From: Ruminococcaceae bacterium UBA3215
GTDB lineage: Bacteria > Bacillota > Clostridia > Oscillospirales > Ruminococcaceae
Length of the DNA: 64,000 nucleotides
Assembly (NCBI GenBank): GCA_002363155.1
Contig: DEWH01000026.1
Location: 1-64,000, forward strand
Reading direction: 5' to 3'
In this document: one piece after another, positions 25,001-33,692 of the stretch
Layout of the letters: each line of letters starts with the position of its first letter
Position numbering within the stretch: the stretch's first letter is position 1
Position numbers and translations under genes: made by a program
The notes under the pieces: model-generated
Databases searched by the model: none
The model's input: only the letters and a program-made list of their open reading frames with translations
What the model was told of the DNA's origin: nothing

Positions 25001-28000
25001 CGAATCCAAACGGGGAAGCCTGTGCTACGAAGCCCTCGGTTACGCGGTGCATTGCCAGAAGCAGCGCGGACGCGAGATGAGAATGCCTTTCGGGGTGTCG
25101 GAGAGCGGATATTACGCCTTTGACCGCGATCTCAACTATCAGTACAAGGCGCACGGCGTACAGAAGCTGGCGCTTTGCGGCGGTATGGACAGGGAGTATG
25201 TCATCAGCCCCTATTCCACGTTTCTTGCCCTCTCGTACAGCTTTTCCGCGTGCATGAAGAATCTTGCCCGGCTTGCGGACAGAGCCTTCTCCCACGCGAA
25301 ATACGGGCTGTATGAGGCGGTGGATCTTACCGGCGCAAGGACGGGAGCGGCTGCCGCGGTAGTCCGCAGCCACATGGCGCACCATGTCGGAATGAGTATC
25401 TGCGGAATAACAAACACGCTTTGTGCGGGGAGGTTAAGGAAACTGTTTATGTCAGACGAAACTATGCAGAGAGCGGACGAACTGCTCGAAGAGCGGGTGA
25501 TGTCAGGCGAGGTCGTGGTGGATATCGAGAAGCTGCGTGACCGAACTGCCGCCGACAGCCGGAGCGAATATTACAGCGAATTCTCGGTGCTCCGTCCGCG
25601 CTTCAATGTCATCGCAAACCGCCGTATCGCGCTCTTCATGTCCGATACCGGGATATGCGCGGACAGGTATGACGGGCGGGCTGTGACATACCCTGTCCGC
25701 GATCACCTGCGCCGCCCGGACGGGCTGTTCATCGGGATCCGCGAGGGAGAACTTGAGATACCGTTCTATATGACGGCATTCGACAAAGGTGTTCCGGTAA
25801 AGCGAAGCGTCATTTTCAGCGAAAATTCCTCGGAATACAGCGCGGAATGCGCCGGGCTTTCCTGCGATATGAATATCTATCCATTCGGCGAGAAAGCGGC
25901 GGTGATACGCGATATCACCGTCACCAACACGCTCTCGGCGGACAGGTCTGCCGAGCTTTACGTCTATCTGCGCCCTGCGCTTGCAAGTGAAGCGGATATC
26001 ATCGCTCACCCGGCATTTGCCGATCTTTTCCTGCGTCCGGAGTATGACTGTGAGAACAGGCTGTTTCTCGCGCGCCGCCGGGATCGTGACAGCGGGAAGG
26101 AAACATGGCTTGCTGCGGGATTCCGTGATCCAGGGGAGCCGATATACTCCTTCTCCCGTGAGAATGTGCTGACCCACGGCAAGCCTCTTGATCTCTCAAA
26201 AGGCTTTGCTCTGAAAGGCTCCGACAACAGCTCTGTTCCCTCCCCCTGCATCTTTGTCCGTATGCCGGTGGATATTCCGGCGGGCGGGAGCTGCCATACT
26301 TCGTTCTTTATCTGCTGCGGTGATTCGAGGGACGAGGTAACGGAGCTTGCGGCATCGGTGCGAAAGGCGGAGCGTACAGCTCTGCCGGGCGACGGGTACG
26401 GTGAAGCGGTATCTCCGCTGCCGAAATCGACACTTGCCGGACGGCTTGCAAGGCGCTTGCTGCCTGCTGCGATATGCAAAAACGTCTTTTCCGAGGAAAT
26501 ACTCACCGCTTCTTCGGATCTCGGACGCGATACCCTCTGGAAACTCGGCATAAGCGGTGACAGACCCATTGTCATCTATCACCTCGGTGAAGGCAGGGAC
26601 GGTGAAGCCGCCGCGCTTATGGCAGAGGGGATGTTCGGCTGCGGTATGCCGGTAGATGTGATAATGCTGTGCGAGACCGCGGCGGATAAGTCCGATGCGC
26701 TGTTTCTTCGGACTGCCGGAACGAAGTGCATCTATCCTCTGCTCTATTCCGAGCTTTCGTCGAAGGAGCTTGCGTTCGTGACAAAAGCGTCAGTCTGCAT
26801 TTTCGGCAAGCCTGTGGAGGAGCGCAAGCCCCCTGTGAAGCTCGCCGAAGTCATACCTGCCGAACCGCTTGACACCGGCTTTTCCGAGGGATTCCGCGGT
26901 GACGGTTACGTTATAAAGTCAAAGGGTCACCCCTTCTGCAATATTATCGCCTCCCCGGAATTCGGCTGTGTTGTGACACAGAACTCCCTCGGCTTCACCT
27001 ACGCGATGAACAGCCGCGAGAACAAGCTTACTCCGTGGTACAATGACGCTCTGCGCGACAACGGAGGCGAGATGCTGCTGGTAAAGGGGCTCGGCAGATA
27101 CTACGACATTATAGCCGGAAGCACGGCCGTGTTCCGTCCCTGCGGTGCGGAGTATCTTTCGGAGATCGGAAAGCTTGAATTCCGCACCTCCGTTGCCGTT
27201 TTGCAGAAAGGAATGGGAAAGCGGCTGACGGTATGCGTTACAAATACCGGCGAGCTTGAAAAGCAGTGCGCACTGTCATACTACACCGAACCGGTGCTTG
27301 CCTGGGACAGGACTGCGACGAACAACGGTGCTGTGCTGACATACCGCCGCGGAAAGAACCGCATCTATATCCGCAACACAGCGAACCCGGAATTTTCCGG
27401 TGAAGCGGCGGTAGCCTGCAGTACCCCGGACGGCTCGGAATGCGCCCTTACGACTAACCGTGAGCAGTTCTGGGCAGGAGAAGTGAACGGCGAGGTGCGC
27501 AGCTTCGCAGGAAGCTGCGCCGCCGTTACCGCGAAAGTGAGCGTACCCGCTCACGGCACCGTGGAGCTGAACTTTTCACTGTGCTACGGCGAGCACGGCG
27601 CGGACGAGATGCTCGATGTGCTTACCGATGCCGAGCCCGGCGATTTTATCCCGGAATACGAGCTGCACCCGACGATAAAGAGCGGCAGCGACACGATAGA
27701 CAGGCTGTACAACGTCTGGCTCCCGTGGCAGATACTCGGCTGCCGTATGTGGGCGAGAAGCGGCTTCTACCAGAACGGCGGAGCATACGGATTCCGCGAT
27801 CAGCTCCAGGACAGCACTGCGGCAGTGTACTTCATGCCCTCCGAGGCTAAACGTCAGATACTGCGCTGCTGCGGTTCGCAGTTTGCGGCGGGAGACGTGC
27901 TTCATTGGTGGCATGAGACGGGCGCCGGGAAAAAGGGAATAAGGACGCGCTGCTCGGACGATATGCTGTGGCTGCCCTACGCGGCGGCGGAGTATGCGCG

Positions 28001-28919
28001 GGTAACGGGCGATATGGACATCTGGGACGAGAAAGTGCCGTATATTGCCGGCGAGGAGCTCGGCAAAGATACCGAGCGGTATATGACGATATCGCAGAGC
28101 GGAATTACGGCGAGCGTTTACGAGCATTGCAAGAAATCCTTTGACCGCTGTTACCGTACAGGTCCCCATTCGTTGATAAAAATGGGAAGCGGCGACTGGA
28201 ACGACGGCTATAACCGCGTAGGCGAGGACGGAATGGGCGAGAGCGTATGGCTTTCGATGTTCTATGTTATGGCGGTGAAGTTGTTTGTGCCGTTTGCGAG
28301 AGCGCTTGGCGATGACGGGTATGCGGCTGAACTTGAGAAGCGCGCCTCGTCGCTTGCGGCATCTGTTGAGGACGAGGCGTTCGAGAACGGGTATTACCTC
28401 CGCGCGTTTTATGACAACGGTACGAAAATGGGGGCAAAGGGCAACGAGTGCTGTGAGATAGACCTGCTTCCGCAGGCATTCGCGGAGCTTGCGGGACTTC
28501 CGGACAAGGAGAAGCGCCGGAGCGCACTGAAAGCGGCTTATGAGAAGCTTTTTGATGAGAAGTCCGGCATAATAGCGCTGTTTACGCCGCCTTACAGCGA
28601 GGATTCCGCAGAGGATCCCGGCTATGTCCGCGGCTATCCTGAAGGAGTCCGCGAGAACGGTGCGCAATACACCCATGCTGCGGTGTGGCTGGCTCTTGCG
28701 TTCCTGCACAGCGGCGAACGCAAGACAGCGGAAAGGCTTGCCGCGGCTCTGAATCCGGCGGAGCGCGGAAGCGCATACCGCAACGAGCCCTACTTCATGT
28801 CTGCGGATATCTACACCAACCCGGAGTGTAAGGGGCGCGGCGGCTGGTCGGCATATACCGGCTCGGCAGCATGGTATTACCGCCTGCTCGGCGAGCTGTA
28901 CGGAGGGAGAGAGGTTTGA
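22080..28919 (+). CDS. Cyclic beta-1,2-glucan synthase-like protein (NdvB/ChvB/Cgs type)
   Basis: 2279 residues at an ATG after GAAGGAG. Visible order: membrane span(s) at about 205-245; a GT84-type glycosyltransferase at about 330-560 with CTLDYDT (about 394), GEGTFTGKGLI (about 468), HDIIEGG and the RRSHRWMRGDIQN motif; more spans at about 570-625 and 690-720; a glycoamylase-like (PF10091) domain at about 950-1110 with ESGYYAFDRDLNYQY and SHMAHHVGMS; and a C-terminal GH94 phosphorylase-like domain (about 1560-2270) with LPWQILGCRMW and GSGDWNDG (about 2036), holding the presumed catalytic Asp. In Brucella and rhizobia such enzymes make and size cyclic glucans from UDP-glucose. This one is shorter than the 2800-residue relatives at the N-terminus. 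Product is inferred. Confidence 0.85.
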   Translation: MKYTKLDIYRKRLRKLRKSLKAQGGHRLCAEITALIGEIPDHKVHSAGSLPLITHALADTDELTTESVYKALLPYADVLDNADMMTLMWQIRFSAILKAAGDGEKRDIVYTAADVDTEHINGLLNPMCLRYAADAEYAVSDEKTKAMLRADTTRCAQAADIDERRLASEYLITAKHSGTGLGEVIRADVRRLFPYTNTYYYTAVQLALSLGISALTVIFAGWFAGIAVFAPAAAVAKTVIDALLLRNAKACDIPSVKLSEAENYEVICALSVLVSSEKDITDGMERLHRARLKNPSPNIRYCLLCDLPPSKEKEPESDRILLEAAKSAFDASDGKTALIFRKRTYSRTQRMYQGRERKRGAVEDLITYICAGEQDFGAVYGDISGYIGVPFVCTLDYDTMPLMDSINSLVAAAVHPCNSGYGVFAPRVTTSLSSSLRTGLTRLFGTGGCSGASVYDSLSSELYFDCFGEGTFTGKGLIRTDRYYRECAGKLPEERVLSHDIIEGGILGTAYCGDVEFSDGMPPTTKGYFRRSHRWMRGDIQNLPLIFRRDLSLLTKYKLSDNVRRALTPLNALLTIFFTIGADGIGSLLPAVISVLSLTLPFILGLIPAAIRGMGFSNTREFYAPITSLSRQLVTRIFAEIIFMGRNSLLGLDAFFRTVWRMITGKRLLEWQTASAFDKTDTFGWLGMVPSSAVGVLLFAVSVWFGNIFSAVIGILVACCLPAAVVCDRVSRTEPKPIKESERKLLTDEARREWRFYTDHVTAEDNFLPPDNVQYSPVYRVSHRTSPTNIGMYLLSCVCAEELGFIDSARLETLVDRTVSTVERLPKYKGSLYNWYSTDELTVIDPFVSSVDSGNFLCCLVAVRRKLIEDIPESPLIRRIGRLISDADIEVFYNRARKLFSVGINSDTGKKAPNCYDMLMSEARMLSFFAIARGKADKSHWRALSRVMSRSGYYAGPIAWSGTMFEYFMPELLLESKRGSLCYEALGYAVHCQKQRGREMRMPFGVSESGYYAFDRDLNYQYKAHGVQKLALCGGMDREYVISPYSTFLALSYSFSACMKNLARLADRAFSHAKYGLYEAVDLTGARTGAAAAVVRSHMAHHVGMSICGITNTLCAGRLRKLFMSDETMQRADELLEERVMSGEVVVDIEKLRDRTAADSRSEYYSEFSVLRPRFNVIANRRIALFMSDTGICADRYDGRAVTYPVRDHLRRPDGLFIGIREGELEIPFYMTAFDKGVPVKRSVIFSENSSEYSAECAGLSCDMNIYPFGEKAAVIRDITVTNTLSADRSAELYVYLRPALASEADIIAHPAFADLFLRPEYDCENRLFLARRRDRDSGKETWLAAGFRDPGEPIYSFSRENVLTHGKPLDLSKGFALKGSDNSSVPSPCIFVRMPVDIPAGGSCHTSFFICCGDSRDEVTELAASVRKAERTALPGDGYGEAVSPLPKSTLAGRLARRLLPAAICKNVFSEEILTASSDLGRDTLWKLGISGDRPIVIYHLGEGRDGEAAALMAEGMFGCGMPVDVIMLCETAADKSDALFLRTAGTKCIYPLLYSELSSKELAFVTKASVCIFGKPVEERKPPVKLAEVIPAEPLDTGFSEGFRGDGYVIKSKGHPFCNIIASPEFGCVVTQNSLGFTYAMNSRENKLTPWYNDALRDNGGEMLLVKGLGRYYDIIAGSTAVFRPCGAEYLSEIGKLEFRTSVAVLQKGMGKRLTVCVTNTGELEKQCALSYYTEPVLAWDRTATNNGAVLTYRRGKNRIYIRNTANPEFSGEAAVACSTPDGSECALTTNREQFWAGEVNGEVRSFAGSCAAVTAKVSVPAHGTVELNFSLCYGEHGADEMLDVLTDAEPGDFIPEYELHPTIKSGSDTIDRLYNVWLPWQILGCRMWARSGFYQNGGAYGFRDQLQDSTAAVYFMPSEAKRQILRCCGSQFAAGDVLHWWHETGAGKKGIRTRCSDDMLWLPYAAAEYARVTGDMDIWDEKVPYIAGEELGKDTERYMTISQSGITASVYEHCKKSFDRCYRTGPHSLIKMGSGDWNDGYNRVGEDGMGESVWLSMFYVMAVKLFVPFARALGDDGYAAELEKRASSLAASVEDEAFENGYYLRAFYDNGTKMGAKGNECCEIDLLPQAFAELAGLPDKEKRRSALKAAYEKLFDEKSGIIALFTPPYSEDSAEDPGYVRGYPEGVRENGAQYTHAAVWLALAFLHSGERKTAERLAAALNPAERGSAYRNEPYFMSADIYTNPECKGRGGWSAYTGSAAWYYRLLGELYGGREV

Positions 28920-29140
28920 GAGACTTGGGGGAAACCTTTCTGAAGAAAGGTTATCCCCCAAACCCCTTTCCAAAGACTTTTATTCGCTTCGCATTAAAAC
29001 CCGAAACAGATCAGAACCTTTTAACGTGAAGCATTACTCACAGATTAAATGTGAAATATCGCCAACCCCACTGCGTTTCCTACAGGGCTGGCCGACAGAC
29101 CCGGCGCCCCGAACAGCGAAGTATATCTCCCGAAATTTTC
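28920..29140. repeat. Intergenic region with two repeat fragments
   Basis: 28925-28985 is a hairpin element (GGGGGAAACCTTTC, short loop, GAAAGGTTATCCCCC, then CAAACCCCTTTCCAAAGA). An inverted copy of the same element lies at 63792-63847. At 29060-29078 there is a fragment of the other family, GCCAACCCCACTGCGTTTC. No gene is seen before prmA. Confidence 0.7.
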
Positions 29141-29149
29141 TTTTCCCTC

Positions 29150-29178
29150 TTGCTTTTTTTCCGAAAATAAGGCATAAT
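29150..29178 (+). promoter_or_regulatory. Promoter of prmA
   Basis: TTGCTT (29150-29155), 17 nt, CATAAT (29173-29178), about 30 nt before the prmA ATG, with AAGGAGACGG as ribosome site. Confidence 0.65.
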
Positions 29179-29209
29179 AGAAGTATAACAAAATGCAAGG
29201 AGACGGATC

Positions 29210-30184
29210 ATGGATTTTCTGAAAGTTGACGTATATACAAAATCGCAGGCGGTGGACGTACTTGTTATGCGCCTGTCTGAACTGGGAATAAACGGATTTG
29301 AAATACACGACAGCGCGGATTTCGACGAGTTTCTCGAAAACAAGGACGCAAACTGGGACTATGTAGATGACGAGCTTATGGGGCTGAAAACAGTTCCGAC
29401 GCACATAACCCTTTATCTGCAGGACAACGCGCAGGGGCTTGAAACTCTCGCGGAACTCAAAGGCGTGGTGAACGAGCTGTTTACTGCCGAACCGGAGCTT
29501 TACGGCGAGCCTGACATACATATCGGGAATGTCCGCGAGGAGGACTGGGCAAACAACTGGAAGCAGTACTACAAACCCTTCAATGTCGGCGAAAAGCTGA
29601 TAGTAAAGCCGTCGTGGGAGAATGTATCCGATACGCACGGCAGAAAGATTCTCGAAATAGACCCCGCATCAAGCTTCGGCACCGGTCAGCATCATACCAC
29701 AAAAATGGTGATGGAGCTTCTGGAAGGCATCGTGAACGGCGGAGAGAGAATGCTCGATCTCGGCTGCGGCAGCGGTATCCTGTCTATTGCGGGTATGCTG
29801 CTCGGAGCAAAAGAAGCCGTCATGGTAGATGTGTTTGAAAATGCGGTAAAGACCGCCGCCGAAAACGCAGAGAAAAACGGATTTGGCGCGGACAGAGTGA
29901 AAGCGTACCGCGGAAATATTATTGACGACGCAGAACTGCGCGGAAAGATCGGCTCCGGCTATAACATCATCACCGCGAACATTGTCGCGGACGTTATAAT
30001 CGCTATGAGCGGCATATTCGGGTCATTCCTTGCGGACGACGGAACACTTGTGGTATCCGGCATTATCGACGAGCGCCTTGACGAGGTGATGGACGCATTG
30101 ACCGGAAACGGCTTTACGGCGCTGCGGAAGAGCAATGCGGAGGGCTGGAACGCGATAGTGCTCAAAAGGAACGGAGAAGTATGA
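29210..30184 (+). CDS. prmA: Ribosomal protein L11 methyltransferase
   Basis: 324 residues. N-terminal substrate-binding domain (about 1-120), then a Rossmann methyltransferase with SAM motif I MLDLGCGSGILSIAG (about 183-197) and motif IV IITANIVADVII, where PrmA usually has NIL or similar. WEDNWKQYYKP-type sequence appears as EEDWANNWKQYYKPF, a PrmA hallmark. PrmA trimethylates lysines and the N-terminus of ribosomal protein L11. The downstream glycosyltransferase overlaps the stop by four bases. Confidence 0.93.
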   Translation: MDFLKVDVYTKSQAVDVLVMRLSELGINGFEIHDSADFDEFLENKDANWDYVDDELMGLKTVPTHITLYLQDNAQGLETLAELKGVVNELFTAEPELYGEPDIHIGNVREEDWANNWKQYYKPFNVGEKLIVKPSWENVSDTHGRKILEIDPASSFGTGQHHTTKMVMELLEGIVNGGERMLDLGCGSGILSIAGMLLGAKEAVMVDVFENAVKTAAENAEKNGFGADRVKAYRGNIIDDAELRGKIGSGYNIITANIVADVIIAMSGIFGSFLADDGTLVVSGIIDERLDEVMDALTGNGFTALRKSNAEGWNAIVLKRNGEV

Positions 30185-31209
30185 TGATGACCATATCCGT
30201 ATGCATGATAGTCAAAAACGAGGAAGCGCAGCTTGCCGCCTGCCTTGACAGCTTAAAGCCGATAGCGGACGAGATGATTATTGTCGATACCGGATCGTCG
30301 GACAGCACAAAAGAGATAGCGGCGCGCTATACCGACAAGATCTACGATTTCCCGTGGATCGACGATTTTGCTGCTGCCCGGAATTTCGCATTCTCAAAGG
30401 CGAAAATGGAGTACATATACACAGCAGACGCGGACGAGGTCATAGACGAGGACAATATCCGCCTGTTCAGGCGCGTAAAGGAACTTCTCCCGCCTGAGAC
30501 TGAAATAGTGCAGATGTACTACCTTAATCTTATGGAGGAGAACACCGCTTACAACTCGAAGCGGGAGCTGCGCCCGAAGCTGTTTAAGCGGCTGCGCACA
30601 TTTGAATGGATAAATCCTGTGCATGAAACGATCCGGCTCGACCCGGTGATATACAACAGCGACATAGAGATTATGCATCTTGCCAAGGGCAGCCACGCAA
30701 AGCGGGATTTTGCAACATTCCAAAAGGCTCTGCGCAAAGGTATGCGGCTTGATAAAACGCTTCATTCCATGTACGCGAAGGAGCTTTTCATAGCCGGAGA
30801 CAAGGACGATCTCACGGAAGCTGTTCCCTTCTTTGAGCAGAGTCTTGCCGATACTTCCCGCTCCGATGATGAGCGCAGGGAGGCACGGTGCGTCCTTGCG
30901 CGGGCGTATCGCATTTCCGGCGATACTGCGGGATTTTTCCGGCTTTGCCTGCGTGATGTGATAGCGGTCCCTTGCTCGGAGATGTGCGCCGAGATCGGGC
31001 ATTTCTTCTACGACAGCGGCAATTTTGCCGAAGCTTTGTGCTGGCTTAATGACGCGGCATTCGAGACGGAAGCGGTCATTACCGTTCTCTCTCAGGGCGC
31101 AGATACCCTTGCAATGCTCGCTGACTGCTATGCAAAGGCCGACGACAACGAGAATGCTGCGAAGTACCGGAGTATGGCGGAAGTGTGGGAGCTGCCGGAG
31201 ACGGTGTGA
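30181..31209 (+). CDS. Family 2 glycosyltransferase (GT-A fold) with helical C-terminal repeats
   Basis: 342 residues. The GT2 start ISVCMIVKNEEAQLAACLDS, nucleotide-binding IIVDTGSSDSTKEIA and the DxD equivalent TADADEVID (about 79-87) are clear. Later WINPVHETI and a C-terminal part of about 130 residues with TPR-like helices (DSGNFAEALCWLNDAAFE) follow. The layout resembles SunS-type transferases and other Firmicute GT2 proteins that glycosylate proteins or peptides, but donor and acceptor are not known. Its ATG overlaps the prmA stop, so it is cotranscribed with prmA. It has no membrane span. Confidence 0.85.
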   Translation: MMMTISVCMIVKNEEAQLAACLDSLKPIADEMIIVDTGSSDSTKEIAARYTDKIYDFPWIDDFAAARNFAFSKAKMEYIYTADADEVIDEDNIRLFRRVKELLPPETEIVQMYYLNLMEENTAYNSKRELRPKLFKRLRTFEWINPVHETIRLDPVIYNSDIEIMHLAKGSHAKRDFATFQKALRKGMRLDKTLHSMYAKELFIAGDKDDLTEAVPFFEQSLADTSRSDDERREARCVLARAYRISGDTAGFFRLCLRDVIAVPCSEMCAEIGHFFYDSGNFAEALCWLNDAAFETEAVITVLSQGADTLAMLADCYAKADDNENAAKYRSMAEVWELPETV

Positions 31210-31245
31210 CTTTGGTATTGCAGCGAAAACCCGATAGTACAGCGA

Positions 31246-31345
31246 GCCGCGAGCCCATCGGGCTCGCGGCTTCTGCGCGTCAAACTGCCCGGGATCCCGG
31301 GCAGTTTGACGCGCCCATGGCGCCGTCCGCATCGCGGACGGCGCC
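31246..31345. repeat. Array of three perfect hairpins, each centred on ATC/GATC
   Basis: 31246-31270: 11-bp stem GCCGCGAGCCC with ATC loop. 31275-31314: a perfect 40-nt palindrome centred on GGGATCCC. 31319-31345: 12-bp stem GGCGCCGTCCGC with ATC loop. They are 4 nt apart. They lie after the glycosyltransferase and could terminate it, but three in a row is unusual. The rest of 31210-31683 (474 nt) holds no gene that I can support; a weaker GAGCGC/GCGCTC hairpin lies near 31543-31558. Confidence 0.85.
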
Positions 31346-31618
31346 TCTTTCCCGCAGCAGAGACCGCCAAAAGGGGCAGAGACTTACGATACAGCCTGCA
31401 CGGGACTGTCGGATCTGCTTTCCGATCGATGAGAGCACAAAAGTAGAATATGTGCTGTCAAAGTTTCTGCGCGGCTGTCAATGAGACCGCCGCCTGTGCA
31501 AAATGCGGGATAGATACTTACCCGTGCGGTGGACTGCGATCGAGCGCGCCTGCGCTCGGTCCGCGGCAGCGGCATCTCAAAAAACTCTTAAAAAATCTCC
31601 AAAATCTCTCTAAAATGC

Positions 31619-31647
31619 TTGCATTTTTTTAGCTTTTATGTTATAAT
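31619..31647 (+). promoter_or_regulatory. Promoter of gyrB
   Basis: TTGCAT (31619-31624), 17 nt, TATAAT (31642-31647), 36 nt before the start codon. AAGGGAATTTC precedes the ATG. Confidence 0.7.
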
Positions 31648-31683
31648 AAACTATACTATTTATAATATAAGGGAATTTCAAAA

Positions 31684-33678
31684 ATGGACGACAATACAAA
31701 AGTAACAGATCACGATTACGGTGCGGACGATATACAGATACTCGAAGGACTTGAGGCGGTGCGCAAGCGCCCCGGAATGTATATCGGTTCGACAGGCCCC
31801 AGCGGACTTCATCATCTCGTTTATGAGATCGTCGATAATGCTATCGACGAGGCGCTTGCAGGGTACTGCACGCAGATAGATGTGAAGATCCTGCCCGGCG
31901 ATGTGATCGAGGTCACGGATAACGGACGAGGAATACCGACGGGAATCCACCCTAAAGAGGGGATCTCGGCGGCTACTGTTGTTTATACCATTCTCCACGC
32001 GGGCGGAAAATTCGGCGGCGGCGGATATAAAGTCTCCGGCGGTCTGCACGGCGTCGGCGCTTCCGTTGTAAACGCTCTTTCCGAGTGGCTGGAGCTGGAA
32101 GTCTATGACGGCAGGGAGATACATTTCCAGCGCTTTGAGCGCGGACATTATGACGAAGAAATGAAAGTCATAGGCAAGACCGATAAGACCGGCACAAAAG
32201 TCCGCTTCAAGCCTGACGGCACCATTTTCCACGAGACTGTGTTCAGCTATGAGACCCTGCTTGACCGCATGAGGGAGCAGGCGTTCCTTAACGGCGGACT
32301 TCTCATAAATCTCACCGATCTGCGCGACGAGGACAATATCCAGGGCGAATCCCTGCGCTACGATGGCGGTATCATCAGCTATGTCGAGTGGCTTCAGGAT
32401 ATGCGCGGCGCGGAAAGGCTGCATCCCGATGTTGTTTATCTGAGCGGCGTTGTCGATGATATCACGGTCGAAGCTGCGTTCCAGTACAACACCGACTTCA
32501 ACAGCGAGGCCTTCCGCTCCTTTGCCAACAATATCCATACCATAGACGGCGGCACCCATGAGACTGCATTCAAGAAGGCTCTGAACAAAGTAGTCAACGA
32601 CTTCGTAAAGGCTTACCAGGAGCAGCAGGCTGCCCAGAAAAAGCCCAAAAAGGCGAGCAAGAAGAAAGATGACGACGACAAGAAAGAGTTCGTCGCTATC
32701 TCCGGCGAGGCTATCCGCGAAGCTATCAATGCGGTCATATCCGTAAAACTGCCGGAGTGCGAATTCGAGGGTCAGACAAAGGGCAAGCTTGGAAATCCCG
32801 AAGTTTCGCCTGCTGTATATAAGATCGTTACCGAACAGCTCACATACTACTTCGAGGAGCACCCGGAGACTACCGAGATAATCGTCCGCAAGGCGATAAA
32901 CTCGCAGGCTGCCCGCGATGCCGCAAAGAAGGCTATGGAAGCAAAGCGCAAGTCTGCCGCGGACGGAGCCGGGCTCCCCGGAAAGCTCTCCGACTGCTAC
33001 GAAAAGGACACCACGCGCACCGAAATATACATCGTCGAGGGAGACTCGGCGGGCGGTTCCGCAAAGCAGGGCAGAAACAGCGCATTCCAGGCTATCCTGC
33101 CGCTCTGGGGAAAGATGCTCAACGTCGAGAAAGCCCGTGCCGACAAGGTCTATAACAACGACAAGCTCCTGCCTGTCGTAAAGGCTCTCGGAACAGGTAT
33201 AGGCGAGGACTTCGATATCACCAAGCTGCGCTACGGAAGAGTCGTTATAATGGCAGATGCCGATGTGGACGGCGCTCATATCAGAACGCTGCTCCTGACG
33301 TTCTTCTTCCGCTTCATGCGCCCGCTTATCGAGGAAGGTCACATCTACCTCGCCCAGCCTCCGCTTTTCAAGGTGGCAAAGGGCAAGCAGGTGCGTTATG
33401 CTTTCTCCGATGACGAACGCGATGCGTATATCGCCGAGCTTTCCGGCGAAAACGGGGCAAAAGTCGATGTACAGCGCTACAAAGGTCTTGGTGAAATGGA
33501 TCCTGATCAGCTCTGGGAAACAACTATGGATCCCGAGCGCAGAACAATGATAAGAGTAAGCATGGAGGACGCCGCAAAGGCAGATATGATCTTCTCCATT
33601 CTCATGGGCGATAAGGTAGAACCGCGCCGCGAATTTATCGAAACAAACGCACGGTTCGTTGAAAACCTCGATATTTAA
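31684..33678 (+). CDS. gyrB: DNA gyrase subunit B
   Basis: 664 residues, full length. GHKL ATPase with RPGMYIGSTGPSGLHHLVYE and EIVDNAIDEALAG (Glu and Asn for ATP and Mg), GGKFGGGGYKVSGGLHGVG lid, then the transducer domain. The TOPRIM domain has VEGDSAGGSAKQGR (about 455-468) and MADADVDGAHI. QRYKGLGEMDPDQLWETTMD is near the end. It powers negative supercoiling with GyrA. A lysine-rich insert (KKPKKASKKKDDDDKK) at about 320-335 is not common in the family. GyrA lies 1.6 kb downstream on the same strand. Confidence 0.97.
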   Translation: MDDNTKVTDHDYGADDIQILEGLEAVRKRPGMYIGSTGPSGLHHLVYEIVDNAIDEALAGYCTQIDVKILPGDVIEVTDNGRGIPTGIHPKEGISAATVVYTILHAGGKFGGGGYKVSGGLHGVGASVVNALSEWLELEVYDGREIHFQRFERGHYDEEMKVIGKTDKTGTKVRFKPDGTIFHETVFSYETLLDRMREQAFLNGGLLINLTDLRDEDNIQGESLRYDGGIISYVEWLQDMRGAERLHPDVVYLSGVVDDITVEAAFQYNTDFNSEAFRSFANNIHTIDGGTHETAFKKALNKVVNDFVKAYQEQQAAQKKPKKASKKKDDDDKKEFVAISGEAIREAINAVISVKLPECEFEGQTKGKLGNPEVSPAVYKIVTEQLTYYFEEHPETTEIIVRKAINSQAARDAAKKAMEAKRKSAADGAGLPGKLSDCYEKDTTRTEIYIVEGDSAGGSAKQGRNSAFQAILPLWGKMLNVEKARADKVYNNDKLLPVVKALGTGIGEDFDITKLRYGRVVIMADADVDGAHIRTLLLTFFFRFMRPLIEEGHIYLAQPPLFKVAKGKQVRYAFSDDERDAYIAELSGENGAKVDVQRYKGLGEMDPDQLWETTMDPERRTMIRVSMEDAAKADMIFSILMGDKVEPRREFIETNARFVENLDI

Positions 33679-33692
33679 GGTGACAGCGTGAA

